Shown here: positions 26,367-35,966 of the stretch, piece after piece
Position numbering within the stretch: position 1 is the first letter of the stretch
How the letters are laid out: each line of letters starts with the position of its first letter
Origin: Bythopirellula goksoeyrii
GTDB lineage: Bacteria > Planctomycetota > Planctomycetia > Pirellulales > Lacipirellulaceae
Direction of reading: 5' to 3'
DNA length: 64,000 nt
NCBI RefSeq assembly: GCF_008065115.1
Contig: NZ_CP042913.1
Span: forward strand, 319,211 to 383,210
The notes under the pieces: model-generated
Told to the model about the DNA's origin: nothing
Seen by the model: the letters and a program-made list of their open reading frames with translations, nothing else
The model's database searches: none
Program-made: the position numbers and the translations under genes

Positions 26367-26849
26367 TTATTCACTCAGTGGGGCAAATCGTACTCGTTCC
26401 ACAAGCTTGTGTTGCTCACCATTGTCGTCCATGTAGCCAGTTATGGCGGTGATCGCATTCATGGCGTAGCGATATTTTAGATTGTAGTCGGCATCGATCT
26501 CCACTTCCTGGTCCGAGGAGCCGGGCCCCGCGTCGTCGCCGATGAGGCTGCGGATTCGCGATTGCAGATGATAGAAAGGGGTATCCCCGTCGAGCGCCAC
26601 ATCTCCAAACTGCACACGAGCTAGTTCTCCTTCGGGAGTGGCCCGCAGCCGAACCCGCAGGAGCGGCGTCTCGCTCACGGCGCTGGCTGTGCTGGTCTGG
26701 GCCGAGGGCATACGGATATTGAAGTCCCCTTCGGGCAGTACGATTTTAAACGTAAACACAAAGAACACCATCAATAGAAACACGATGTCAATCATCGGCG
26801 TCATCTGCAAGACAATATGCTCACGGTGATCTGTGTTACGAAATTTCAT
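26367..26849 (-). CDS. ExbD/TolR family transport protein
   Basis: This 160-residue protein has one N-terminal helix with the critical Asp of ExbD/TolR (QMTPMIDIVFLLMVFFVF) followed by a periplasmic domain. ExbD/TolR proteins form, with ExbB/TolQ, a proton-driven inner membrane motor that energises outer-membrane processes. This is the second ExbD-like protein of the operon; the two are only distantly alike, which suggests a heteromeric peptidoglycan- or partner-binding unit. It is separated from the first by 115 bp. Confidence 0.9.
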   Translation of the reverse strand: MKFRNTDHREHIVLQMTPMIDIVFLLMVFFVFTFKIVLPEGDFNIRMPSAQTSTASAVSETPLLRVRLRATPEGELARVQFGDVALDGDTPFYHLQSRIRSLIGDDAGPGSSDQEVEIDADYNLKYRYAMNAITAITGYMDDNGEQHKLVERVRFAPLSE

Positions 26850-26964
26850 TTTGAATAATCTGGCAAGCCGGTTGCGTAAGCTTCCGGTAGAATTAGTTCA
26901 TTGTAAGTAGTTAGTCACTTCGTGTTCCCCTTCGGGACGCGGCTAAGCCATCGGAATTCCGCAT

Positions 26965-27429
26965 TCATTCCCCACGAATTGTTCGGATGTCGCTTTGCTT
27001 GCCGCGGAGGGCGAATTTCTCGAAACCGAGTTGCTGACAAATCTGGATCACGCGCTGGACCATGCCCGTCTTGGCATCTTCGTCTCCACGGACAATTATC
27101 GTGACATCACCAATGTTCTTGGTTGTCAATCGCTTGATGATCTGCGTTTCCTGCAAGAGAGCCGAACGGAGGGCTCCGATAGTCACGAGCTCTTTACCAC
27201 CGTAAATGAAATGGTCGTCGTCGGTGATATGGATCGTCAATGGCTGTTCATAGGGCGATTCGGGAGGGCGGGCAAGTTCGCTAGCCGGCAGAGTGACTCG
27301 CTGATCTTGTTCGACTTCTGAGAAATTGATCACAAACATAAAGAAGGCGATCAGCAAAAACGCCATGTCGATCATAGGGGTCAGATCCCCCTCTACGATT
27401 CCGTGCGGTCCCCTCGACTCGATGCGCAT
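26965..27429 (-). CDS. ExbD/TolR family transport protein
   Basis: The 154-residue product has the same layout as its neighbour: DLTPMIDMAFLLIAFFMFV as the single membrane helix with its conserved Asp, then a periplasmic domain ending IRTIRGE. It lies 22 bp after the ExbB gene and is clearly in the same operon. It probably acts as the stator partner of ExbB in a proton-driven complex. Confidence 0.92.
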   Translation of the reverse strand: MRIESRGPHGIVEGDLTPMIDMAFLLIAFFMFVINFSEVEQDQRVTLPASELARPPESPYEQPLTIHITDDDHFIYGGKELVTIGALRSALLQETQIIKRLTTKNIGDVTIIVRGDEDAKTGMVQRVIQICQQLGFEKFALRGKQSDIRTIRGE

Positions 27430-27451
27430 CGATATAGTACTCCGACGACTG

Positions 27452-28255
27452 CTATGGCTGAGTAGGCTGCTTTTGGAATCGACTCATGAGGCCTTCGCTA
27501 ACAATTCCAACCTCAAGCACCAATCTGGCCATCTTGTTACGCAGCAGATTGTACGCGGCCAGAGCGGGGATCGCCAAAGCCAGACCTACAAGAGTCGTGT
27601 ACAGGGCCGTTGAAATACCTTCGGCCAGATCTTGGGGGTTTGGAGCGCCGGCGGTTGTGTTAGCAATAATCTTGAAGGAGCTGATCATTCCGCTCACAGT
27701 ACCCAATAGCCCGATCATAGGACTTAGTGAGCCGATCAACGCGAGATAGCTAAGCCGATGTTCCATTCGCATGTTTTCTACTTCGCCAACTTCTTGCATC
27801 GCTTCGATGGCCTGCGTATAGCCTACGGAAACCTTTGACAGCCCAGCCGAGAGAACGTGACCCAGGAAAGATTCATCGCTCTTGGCCAAATCGTACGCTT
27901 GCTGATATTGCTTCGCGTCGAGTTCCTTCTCAAACCCTTCGACAAGCGTGCTGGGGATCACGTTCTCTTTGCGAGCTGTGATCAGGTTCATCACGAACAG
28001 TGCTACCAGCGAGAGCGAAAGTCCAAGGAACACTAGCCCAAAGAACCATCCCAGGGAACTTGCAGCCTTTTGTAGGTAGCTCACTTGCTTGACAGTGGGT
28101 TCTGATACCACGGTGTCTCCTGTGGCAGCGGCTTCTTGTGCTGATGCGTGCGGAAACTGGAAACAAGAAACAAACACCGCCAATGAAACAAGGGCGTAAA
28201 CAGACCGGCGCCAGCCGCGCTGAGAGAAAAGTAAAGTGTTGTTGGCCAATTGCAT
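27452..28255 (-). CDS. ExbB/TolQ/MotA family proton channel protein
   Basis: The 267-residue protein begins with a signal-like hydrophobic helix and a periplasmic segment (about residues 20-60), then the three membrane helices of ExbB/TolQ. The core signature is at residues about 165-240 (RLSYLALIGSLSPMIGLLGTVSGM and GISTALYTTLVGLALAIPALA, in part). It would form the pentameric proton channel that drives the two ExbD proteins encoded just downstream. The extra N-terminal periplasmic part resembles that of many planctomycete and Bacteroidetes ExbB proteins. The gene follows a TPR gene by about 110 bp. Confidence 0.92.
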   Translation of the reverse strand: MQLANNTLLFSQRGWRRSVYALVSLAVFVSCFQFPHASAQEAAATGDTVVSEPTVKQVSYLQKAASSLGWFFGLVFLGLSLSLVALFVMNLITARKENVIPSTLVEGFEKELDAKQYQQAYDLAKSDESFLGHVLSAGLSKVSVGYTQAIEAMQEVGEVENMRMEHRLSYLALIGSLSPMIGLLGTVSGMISSFKIIANTTAGAPNPQDLAEGISTALYTTLVGLALAIPALAAYNLLRNKMARLVLEVGIVSEGLMSRFQKQPTQP

Positions 28256-28366
28256 GGTCTAGAATGCTCCAAGTTAAGGGAGTTATTAGGGGAACTCTAA
28301 TCTACCGTGTTGAGTTGATTCTCGCCACGATTAATTCCTCAGCCTTTTTCGCCTAATCGGTTCATC

Positions 28367-29416
28367 TTAACGTCCTGTCCAGCGGCTCATTGGATACTCG
28401 TCGTTCAAGCGCTGCTCGGCATCGGCCGCGCGAGTGGGCTGATTCATTCGCTTCCAGATTATTGCCAAATGATACAAGGCTTCAGCGTGTTCGTCAGGAT
28501 CGTCTGGAAAGAGCAAATCAACATGCAGGAAAGCATCGCGAGCTGCACGAGGGTTATCTACAGCGAGATAGCTATTACCCAAGGCATTGTACCCTTGAGC
28601 CAGCAGTTGCGTGTCGTCGCTGGGAGCCGAGACAATCGTCCGCTTGATCGTTTCCAGACCTTCTTCCAATTCTCCCGTCGCTGAGAGACTGACTGCTCGC
28701 TGGAGTGAGGCGATTGTGATCAGTTCCTCAGAGGCTGGGTTATCTTTGGCAAATTCCAAGGCAGCATCAAATTGTTCGATTGCTCCGGACGGGACTCCCT
28801 CACGTTGCATTAGTTGACCGACCAAGAATGCCGACCGAGCTTTGTAGTACGCCGCTGGAGCTTTCGCCAGAGTTTCATACTTCTTTTGCGCCGTAGCAGG
28901 TTCCCCCGCGCCCAGATACAAGTCTCCCTGCAGTTCGATCGCTTCCGGCACATGGTAACTAGTGCGGTTATCCAGGAGAAAACTACCAACAGCAGCAATA
29001 GCTTCCTTGAGATTTCCTTTACCGGCCAGGGCCAAGTTTCCTTGGCAGACTATATTGAGAAATTGAAATTCCTGGCGAATCTCAGGGCGAACCATGTCGT
29101 TGGAATCAAGTTTCGCCAAAGATTCTTGTGCGGAGTCGAACCGGCCCCGGCCAATTGCCCTACGAATCGAGTTGAACTGTGGCGGTTCCCCCGCAAATGA
29201 GATGATGCGAATCTCTTCAGCAGGTATTTCACTGGTGACACCTCCTTTGGAAATCGTTACCCCCAGCGCAGTCGTCTTGATGATCTCGCCAGAGTCGATC
29301 CCATTTCGACGCTGAACACGGTCGATCCCCGTTTGTGCCTTTGCGGGCAATGCTAGAAAAGTCCCCGCAATGACAGACAGGCACAGCAGAACTACTGGTT
29401 GGTGGAGTAGTCTCAT
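28367..29416 (-). CDS. Exported TPR protein of the Exb/Tol operon
   Basis: The 349-residue protein has a signal peptide (VVLLCLSVIAGTFLALPAKAQT), a small beta-rich segment (residues 30-75, GEIIKTTALGVTISKGG), then TPR-like helical repeats to the C terminus. Its ATG overlaps the stop of the upstream TPR gene by four bases (ATGA), so the two are translationally coupled. It is probably a periplasmic adaptor that binds partners of the ExbB/ExbD motor. The role resembles that of YbgF/CpoB in Tol-Pal by layout only. Confidence 0.85.
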   Translation of the reverse strand: MRLLHQPVVLLCLSVIAGTFLALPAKAQTGIDRVQRRNGIDSGEIIKTTALGVTISKGGVTSEIPAEEIRIISFAGEPPQFNSIRRAIGRGRFDSAQESLAKLDSNDMVRPEIRQEFQFLNIVCQGNLALAGKGNLKEAIAAVGSFLLDNRTSYHVPEAIELQGDLYLGAGEPATAQKKYETLAKAPAAYYKARSAFLVGQLMQREGVPSGAIEQFDAALEFAKDNPASEELITIASLQRAVSLSATGELEEGLETIKRTIVSAPSDDTQLLAQGYNALGNSYLAVDNPRAARDAFLHVDLLFPDDPDEHAEALYHLAIIWKRMNQPTRAADAEQRLNDEYPMSRWTGR

Positions 29417-32400
29417 TGTTGGGCCTCTTTCAATAGGGAGTTAAACTTTTGCTGCCAAACGGGCCCGCCTAGGTCTGGATAGAGTTGTTTCAGAGTCTCG
29501 ATACTCTGTCGAACTGTGTTCAATTGCTTGGCACGCTGATCACCGCTAGCCATATTGGCACCTGCCAGCCTAGCCTCGGCGGCATGAAAGCGGGCATCGA
29601 AATACAGATCATAAAACTTCGCAGCTTTGGCTGATGAAGCAGGATTATTCTGCGCAGCAGCATTTCGCTTGGCCAAGTCGGCGAATTTGGCCATCTTGAG
29701 CCAACCCCATATGAGGTTCTTACCGTCTGCCTGCGGTTGAGTACCTTGAATTGCTTCATCAAGCTTCTTTGGGTCCGACTCGGTGGATCCCCATTGTTGA
29801 AGTGCCTCAGCAGCCGCTCGCTGAAGTTCGAGGATGTTGGGCTTGTCGGCGAGAACTGCCGAAAATTGCTCGACGGCCGGTGCGAATTTCCCTTGTGACA
29901 ATAAACATTCTCCTAATTTCTTATGCACCGCCAGGATAGCAAGTTCACTCGGTGCACTCTTGGGATCTTTTTCGGCATCCGCCAAGAGACTGCGGTAGGC
30001 CTTCTCTGCCTGTTCGATGTAGCGTTTCGCGTCAGCACCGCGAAGGCTATCTCCTAGCTGCAGGCTCGTCTCAGCAAGCCAAGTCCGAACCGACCAGCTC
30101 TGCGATTCCCCTCTCTCTGCTATCTTTTCTATCAGACTCGCGAATGCTGCGGCTACTCTGCGAGCCTTGTCCTGATCTCCGCTCGCGGTGAGCGCTTTGA
30201 TCTCTTTCTGAAGTTGCAGCCCTAGACTCACATACATTCCGGTAAGCTGTCTTTGGGCCTGCGCTGAGGAACCAGTAGCATCTTCCAACCGCTCCATCAT
30301 GGCGATGGCTTGTTTCTCCAGCGGCGGATCGACCGACAAATAGACTTGTAAGGCTGCCTTGCAAGTTTCCAGTGCAAAGGCCGAACTACTGGCAAACTCC
30401 TCTCTATCAAGCTGGGCAAGTGGCCCCACTCCAGGATTTTCTAAGACTGCAAGTGCACGGGTCACATCGCCACTGGCTAATAGCAATTGCACGTAATACA
30501 GCACGTCTGCGGCTTGAGAAAGACTAACCTGAGAATTCTTCGAAAGCGACTGGTATCCTTCGGCCAGCAAAACTGCGGCATTTGACTTGAGATCCTCTGC
30601 ACTTGCATCTTCCTTACCTTCCGCAGAAAGTTGCAAATAACGGGTCCAGAGCGAACCACCCAAGCCAAGACTCGCCATGCCACGAGATTCAGCAGGCAAA
30701 TTGGCTAGCAGTTTATCTGCTTCATCAAATTGGTTCTCCCGCATCGCGATAGAAATCAATAAGTTGGTTGCCGTCACAGCGGCAGGAGAATCGTTCCAGC
30801 GATCTACAATCAACTCAGCAATTTGACGGAGTTTCTCACTTGCCTTGGCAATTTCGTCTACGTTCTTCTTTGTTTGTGCCTCAAGAAATTGCCGTTCGTA
30901 GACAGCCAAGGTCACTTGAGCAGCAGTGGGGGCGAAGGGACTGTCGGGATGTTTTTCCGCTATTTCTAGCCCAAGTTCTGCAGCCTCGTCGGTGCGACCT
31001 CCTTCCCAATACAATCGACTTAAGTAGTATCGTGCCGCAACCAAATCTTCCTGTGAGACATCTGCCTCATCAAACTTGAGGGCCGCCTCGAAATAGCCAA
31101 TGGCAGCCGTGCGGTTATCGTCAGCTTGCTGCTTCAGATCGGAGACCGCATCGGGGTTATTATTGACAGCCAACTTCGCCGCGAGTTGAGCCGAGCCCAG
31201 CTGCTCGATTGCCGACTTGCCCGCAGCAAAAGCTTCAGCAAAGCCCTTTACTTCAACCGGTTTCGTTCCGCCACCGGCCAAAAGAGCTAGCGCAGCCCGA
31301 GCTTCGTTCTGAAACTCACCCGGTTGACGCGCGACTTCGCGCAGGAGTTTGCGCACCTCAGCGCGCATTCGGCTCACACTCCCATCCGCATCATCATCAT
31401 CGATTTTCTGTATGTAGGCATTTGCCAGAAGGAAGGAAACGGCAAGCCACTCCGTCTGTTCAAGTTCTTCGTTGCGAGATCGATCGAGCCAGTCACGACA
31501 CTCCTCGATGGCTTTATCGATATTGCCGGCAGTAAGTAGGCATTCCGCCCGATAGCGAACGGCTCGGGAAAGCAATTTGCGAAAATCGGCCTGTCCGAGT
31601 GGCTGGCTCATGAGTCGATCGTAGATCTCTAGAGCCTCTCCACAATTGCCCATGTCCTGATAGCATCGCCCTTCGTACAACTGGGCGTAGAACCCGACTA
31701 GCTTGTTTTCGTATTCTTTTTGTAGTTTATTGAATCCAGCTGCGGCAACATCCAGTACCTCTCGCCGCTCTGTGGAATCTTGGGGAAAAGTTCTCGCCTT
31801 TTCGTAATTCAGATTTGCCAATAAGAAACGAACTTCGGCTTGCTTATCTTCCAATACCTGTTGCTGTTTGAGGATTTCTTTATTGGATTGACCCGGCCGA
31901 GCGCGTGGCAGCGTATCCAGTCGCTGGGTAATAGAACTCTCGGCTTGTTCCAAGATCAAGGCTGCCTCTTCCATCGAGGTGCGCGCCTTCTCAAAAAGTT
32001 GCTCACCGCCTCCCTGCGATGTTAATTGTTCAGCCTTCTTTAATGTCGTCAGTCCTTGATCTGCCAGCAAATTGCCAAGTTCACTTAGCGCAGCAAGACT
32101 ATCAGGAGAATCTGGATGATTCGCTGCAAAGCTGCGCAACCCTTCGATTGCTTCAGACAACATCGCTTGCCGTTGATTCTCACTCATCGTCCGGCGAGCT
32201 ATTTCACTGCGTGCAATAGCAATTTCTAGATCTGCACGACGCAGAAACTCGGGTGAGGCTAAGGGGTCTTCAGTGGCATGCTCTAGATATTCCAGCGCGA
32301 CATCGTACCAGCCCCGTTCGCGCAATTTTGCGAGAAATTCACTCGCACGATCTTCGGCCAGTGCAGCATTAGAGCCGACTACCAACACAAAAATCGCGAA

Positions 32401-32436
32401 GCCAAGTATTCGACAAGCCATGAGTCTATTGTACAT
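29413..32436 (-). CDS. Large exported TPR protein heading the Exb/Tol operon
   Basis: The product has 1007 residues from the ATG at 32436, chosen because the signal peptide (ILGFAIFVLVVGSNAALA) then lies at the N terminus; the frame opens at 32481. The rest is a long series of TPR-like helical pairs, with typical patterns such as YLEHATEDP, AGFNKLQKEYENK and AVEQFSAVLADKP. No enzyme domain was recognised. It probably acts in the periplasm as a scaffold and is the first gene of the operon that continues with the second TPR gene, exbB and two exbD genes. About 215 bp upstream of it separate it from the divergent gene at 32652. Confidence 0.85.
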   Translation of the reverse strand: MYNRLMACRILGFAIFVLVVGSNAALAEDRASEFLAKLRERGWYDVALEYLEHATEDPLASPEFLRRADLEIAIARSEIARRTMSENQRQAMLSEAIEGLRSFAANHPDSPDSLAALSELGNLLADQGLTTLKKAEQLTSQGGGEQLFEKARTSMEEAALILEQAESSITQRLDTLPRARPGQSNKEILKQQQVLEDKQAEVRFLLANLNYEKARTFPQDSTERREVLDVAAAGFNKLQKEYENKLVGFYAQLYEGRCYQDMGNCGEALEIYDRLMSQPLGQADFRKLLSRAVRYRAECLLTAGNIDKAIEECRDWLDRSRNEELEQTEWLAVSFLLANAYIQKIDDDDADGSVSRMRAEVRKLLREVARQPGEFQNEARAALALLAGGGTKPVEVKGFAEAFAAGKSAIEQLGSAQLAAKLAVNNNPDAVSDLKQQADDNRTAAIGYFEAALKFDEADVSQEDLVAARYYLSRLYWEGGRTDEAAELGLEIAEKHPDSPFAPTAAQVTLAVYERQFLEAQTKKNVDEIAKASEKLRQIAELIVDRWNDSPAAVTATNLLISIAMRENQFDEADKLLANLPAESRGMASLGLGGSLWTRYLQLSAEGKEDASAEDLKSNAAVLLAEGYQSLSKNSQVSLSQAADVLYYVQLLLASGDVTRALAVLENPGVGPLAQLDREEFASSSAFALETCKAALQVYLSVDPPLEKQAIAMMERLEDATGSSAQAQRQLTGMYVSLGLQLQKEIKALTASGDQDKARRVAAAFASLIEKIAERGESQSWSVRTWLAETSLQLGDSLRGADAKRYIEQAEKAYRSLLADAEKDPKSAPSELAILAVHKKLGECLLSQGKFAPAVEQFSAVLADKPNILELQRAAAEALQQWGSTESDPKKLDEAIQGTQPQADGKNLIWGWLKMAKFADLAKRNAAAQNNPASSAKAAKFYDLYFDARFHAAEARLAGANMASGDQRAKQLNTVRQSIETLKQLYPDLGGPVWQQKFNSLLKEAQQ

Positions 32437-32651
32437 GTGAGAGTTTTCATCTGTTCCTGTAGACTGTTTTATTTTACACAATGTTATCCCCTAAACCAGC
32501 AGGGAAACGTATGCCTGGTGTATGATAAACTATAGGGATTAGATCGCGTGTGACTGTTGTGGCCAGTCATTAGTACGTTCATGGCTAGACTTACTAGAGA
32601 GCTTATACCACGACAATAGGACACTACCTTAAGTCCTTCGAAGGCCCCTCC

Positions 32652-34760
32652 GTGTTGCGATTCGGAACTACAACCTCCCGGCAGACTTCCCGCCCGTCAA
32701 ACAAGATTGGTTGGCGAATTTGGGTCATCGTTGGCTTGATGGGGATTGTGATCGGAGCCATACAGTCTCTTAAGCAACCTGCAACGGTAGCTCAACTCGA
32801 TGCTCTATTTCAGACGAAGCCTGATGAAGAGGATCTGCATTCGGCACAATCTGAACTACCAGAAGGACAGCAATTCCTGGAAGTCGAAACGAAACTGGAC
32901 AAGAGTGCCCCTTCCGACTTGGGTGAAGCTTCCACAAATGTTGATCTGTCGCAGGTGAAAGACAACACCTATTTTCGCCCCCAAGAGAACGAAGCCTGGT
33001 TTGCGATTCTCGAAGGACTGCGCGACAAAGACTCTGAACAGATTCGTTCCGATTCTGTGGGTAACGTAACGTACGCACAACTACTGGCACAACCTGATGT
33101 GTACCGCGGCAAAATCGTGACAGTGCAGGGGAGGGTGCTTCGCGAAGAAAGTCTGGACGCACCATCCAACAACGTTGGGATCACTTCCTATAATCGACTG
33201 GTACTTCGGCCCAGCGGGGGAGGCGTATGGCCAATCATAGTCTATTGTCTTAAATTGCCTGATAACTTTTCTCATGGCGATAAGTTCCCTGTTGAAGTAG
33301 CAGTCGACGGTGTGTTCTTCAAGAATTGGTCGTATGCCTGGGATGAAGGGCTGGGTTTAGCACCTGTAATACTGGCGAAGAATACCAGTCTCCACCCAGC
33401 TCCTCCAACCGTCGAGTCTGCTAAAAATCATGGAACTGAAACAACCAAGACTCCTAGCAAATCTTCCGAAAAGTTGGCTGGCGGTTTTCGCGACGTCTTG
33501 GAGCTAATAGACTTAGGGCCCGAAATTCTAGAAAGATTTTTCGAAGGCCCAACATTGACGGTTGAAGATTGGCAGATTCTCTCACAACTCTTGGCCCGAT
33601 TGCAAGCGTACGATGCTACTGAACTCGCCCGCTGGGTCCGACCGACCACAAAACTTTCTACTGATTCCGTTGGCGAACTGTTTGCAATATCAGGGACAGC
33701 ATTTGAGTTTGAATCAATCGAAGTACCTCCTGAGTTTGTTCCGCTCTTGGAAATCGAAGAAGTCTATCGTTGCCGAATTCGCCTAGATGAAGCACGGACC
33801 GCAATCTTGTTTACATCGGAAATCCCCGAACGCTGGAAGGCGGTCACCAAGCTGAGCGAACCAGTTGAATGTCAAGCGATCTTGTTACGAGACGATGGTG
33901 ACGATCTTCTCATGGTCACAAATCACCTGAATTGGTTCCCTGTGGCAGGGGTGCCCAGCGGCCAAGCGCTGCTCTCTCAGCACGGCATGGACGCTGCTTT
34001 ATGGGATGCCATTAAGCAGCGAGGGAAGTTTGCCACTCCCGAAACGAGTCAAGAGGCGAAAGCCTTCTTCGCTGGCCTCTCTGCGTTAGAGAAGATACCT
34101 GCGGCAATATTGTCGGAGCAGGTCTCAGAGCACCTCGCCCTTCTGGCGGAATACAAACCTGCTAACCTCGACGGGACCACGAATAGGGTTGCCGCCACGG
34201 TTGCCGAGCAGGCCCAGAATGGTCTGTCTTCAGTAGTCCCAATGTTTCTCACTCCTGAAAAGCAAGTGGGAGAATTGGTTCGCCTAGAAGGTGTTGCTCG
34301 TCGTGCAGTGAAGATCCTGGAAGAGGAAGATTCTGTCAACCAAGACCAGTCCGAGCGATTTGACTACTATGAACTTGAAATATTTACTCTCGATTCACAA
34401 AATCTGCCTGTTATTGTTTGCGTGAGCCAACTGCCCGAGGGCTTCCCTCTGGGTGATAAAATTCGCGAGCAAGTTCGCCTTGATGGCATATTCTTCAAGA
34501 GCTGGCAGTATCGTTCGCGGAAACTTGTAGAAGCTAGCGGGGAGACAACCCGCCAGCAACAACGTTATACTCCGATAGTGTTGGCAAGAACTGTCTCATG
34601 GATCCAGCAGGTTCCCGATCGGCCGGGCTGGTGGGGACTCGCAGCTGGAGTTGGATTTTTAACTCTGTTGGCATTTGCCTGGGTCTGTTTTGCATCCAAT
34701 TTGCGAAAAGACCGTAGAACGAGACCGACCGACGACGCGATCGACCTGTCAAACCTATAA
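32652..34760 (+). CDS. Bitopic membrane protein with a duplicated domain
   Basis: The 702-residue protein starts with GTG at 32652. It has a membrane helix near each end (about residues 22-41 and 659-681) and a large domain between them, probably periplasmic. Two copies of a beta-rich module lie at about residues 138-250 and 537-651. Each has G.V..V.G, a strand ending in P.IV, LP..F..GD, a V..DG.FFK.W.Y block and a P.I.A ending; the pattern suggests an OB-like fold. The region between has no recognised motif. I do not recognise the family. The gene leads a run with a sulfotransferase (31 bp later) and a HEAT-repeat gene. Confidence 0.75.
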   Translation: MLRFGTTTSRQTSRPSNKIGWRIWVIVGLMGIVIGAIQSLKQPATVAQLDALFQTKPDEEDLHSAQSELPEGQQFLEVETKLDKSAPSDLGEASTNVDLSQVKDNTYFRPQENEAWFAILEGLRDKDSEQIRSDSVGNVTYAQLLAQPDVYRGKIVTVQGRVLREESLDAPSNNVGITSYNRLVLRPSGGGVWPIIVYCLKLPDNFSHGDKFPVEVAVDGVFFKNWSYAWDEGLGLAPVILAKNTSLHPAPPTVESAKNHGTETTKTPSKSSEKLAGGFRDVLELIDLGPEILERFFEGPTLTVEDWQILSQLLARLQAYDATELARWVRPTTKLSTDSVGELFAISGTAFEFESIEVPPEFVPLLEIEEVYRCRIRLDEARTAILFTSEIPERWKAVTKLSEPVECQAILLRDDGDDLLMVTNHLNWFPVAGVPSGQALLSQHGMDAALWDAIKQRGKFATPETSQEAKAFFAGLSALEKIPAAILSEQVSEHLALLAEYKPANLDGTTNRVAATVAEQAQNGLSSVVPMFLTPEKQVGELVRLEGVARRAVKILEEEDSVNQDQSERFDYYELEIFTLDSQNLPVIVCVSQLPEGFPLGDKIREQVRLDGIFFKSWQYRSRKLVEASGETTRQQQRYTPIVLARTVSWIQQVPDRPGWWGLAAGVGFLTLLAFAWVCFASNLRKDRRTRPTDDAIDLSNL

Positions 34761-34791
34761 CAGCTTAAGAGTGTTCCCGGACTAATCCACG

Positions 34792-35940
34792 ATGAGTGTC
34801 CTCGAAGAACGTGTTGCAACCCCACGCCGTAAAAGGGTCGTCAAGAACCCGGTCCCCTGGTACACGCCGCGATTCTGGCATGGCATGCGATTCTCGACTT
34901 GGGTTAGGACTCTGGCACACAATCAGTTTGATGTTTCTTTCACCAAGCTGCACACGGCTACCAGCATCACATTCATCTCTGGCCTCAACAGTCTTCTCGC
35001 AACGCTTGACCGGCTTTTCTATTCAAGAAAAGTAGAACAGGTGGAATTGGCACAACCTCCCATCTTCATTCTGGGCCATTGGCGCGCCGGCACGACGTTT
35101 CTCCACGAACTTCTCATTTGCGATCCGACGCATACTTACCCCAACACCTATCAATGCTTCGTGCCTCATCACTTCGTGCTGACAGAGAAATGGCTCGCCC
35201 CTCTCACAAGCAAGCTTATTCCAAGTCGGCGCCCCATGGACAACATGGCCGCCGGTTGGCAACGACCCCAGGAAGATGAGTTTGCATTGTGCAATCTGGG
35301 AGTGCCAACGCCCTACTTGTCGATGCTGTTTCCAAAACGCGGCGAAGCGTATCCAGAGTATCTTGACTTGCAGTCGCTGGAACAAAGTCAACGTCGAGCC
35401 TGGGGGAATGCTTTGCATCACTTTTTTAAGCGAGTTACGCTGCGCGACTCCCGTCGCATTGTCGTCAAATCTCCCCCTCACACTGCCCGAGTCCGAACAC
35501 TTTGCGAGCTTTATCCCAAGGCAAAGTTCGTTCACATCGTTCGCGATCCGTACGATCTGTTCGTTTCAACCATGGGACTCTGGAAATCACTTAACGAAGT
35601 TCAGCGAATGCAAGGATTAGGTGATCAAGATTGGGTAGAGGAATACGTTTTGGGGTCCCTGGATCGCATGTATGCCGCCTATGAGGTAGATCGGAAGCAA
35701 TTGGCGCAAAATCAGATCGTTGAACTGCGTTATGAAGACTTAGTCCAAGATCCACTCAATTGCGTCCGCCAGCTCTATGCGGATCTTGAGCTAGGAGATT
35801 TTTCTCGTGTTGAGCCAGCGATTAAGGAACATCTTGCAGCGGTGAAAAATTATCACCCGAACCACTATGAACTGGGTGACGAGAAAAGAGAGATGATCCG
35901 TCAACGCTGGGCCAGCTATTTTGAGAATTATGGGTACTGA
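34792..35940 (+). CDS. Sulfotransferase family protein
   Basis: The 382-residue protein has the PAPS 5'-phosphosulfate loop FILGHWRAGTTFLHELL (about residues 95-107 for the core) and the 3'-phosphate block FVHIVRDPYDLFVST (about 246-260), with VKSPPHTARV just before it. These are the hallmarks of PAPS-dependent sulfotransferases, which transfer sulfate to hydroxyl or amino groups of lipids, sugars or small molecules. No signal peptide is seen, so it is probably cytoplasmic. The acceptor is unknown. The genes on either side, a duplicated-domain membrane protein and a HEAT-repeat protein, do not reveal it. Confidence 0.88.
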   Translation: MSVLEERVATPRRKRVVKNPVPWYTPRFWHGMRFSTWVRTLAHNQFDVSFTKLHTATSITFISGLNSLLATLDRLFYSRKVEQVELAQPPIFILGHWRAGTTFLHELLICDPTHTYPNTYQCFVPHHFVLTEKWLAPLTSKLIPSRRPMDNMAAGWQRPQEDEFALCNLGVPTPYLSMLFPKRGEAYPEYLDLQSLEQSQRRAWGNALHHFFKRVTLRDSRRIVVKSPPHTARVRTLCELYPKAKFVHIVRDPYDLFVSTMGLWKSLNEVQRMQGLGDQDWVEEYVLGSLDRMYAAYEVDRKQLAQNQIVELRYEDLVQDPLNCVRQLYADLELGDFSRVEPAIKEHLAAVKNYHPNHYELGDEKREMIRQRWASYFENYGY

Positions 35941-35966
35941 GCCACGTTTTTTTAGGGGATCTTCCT

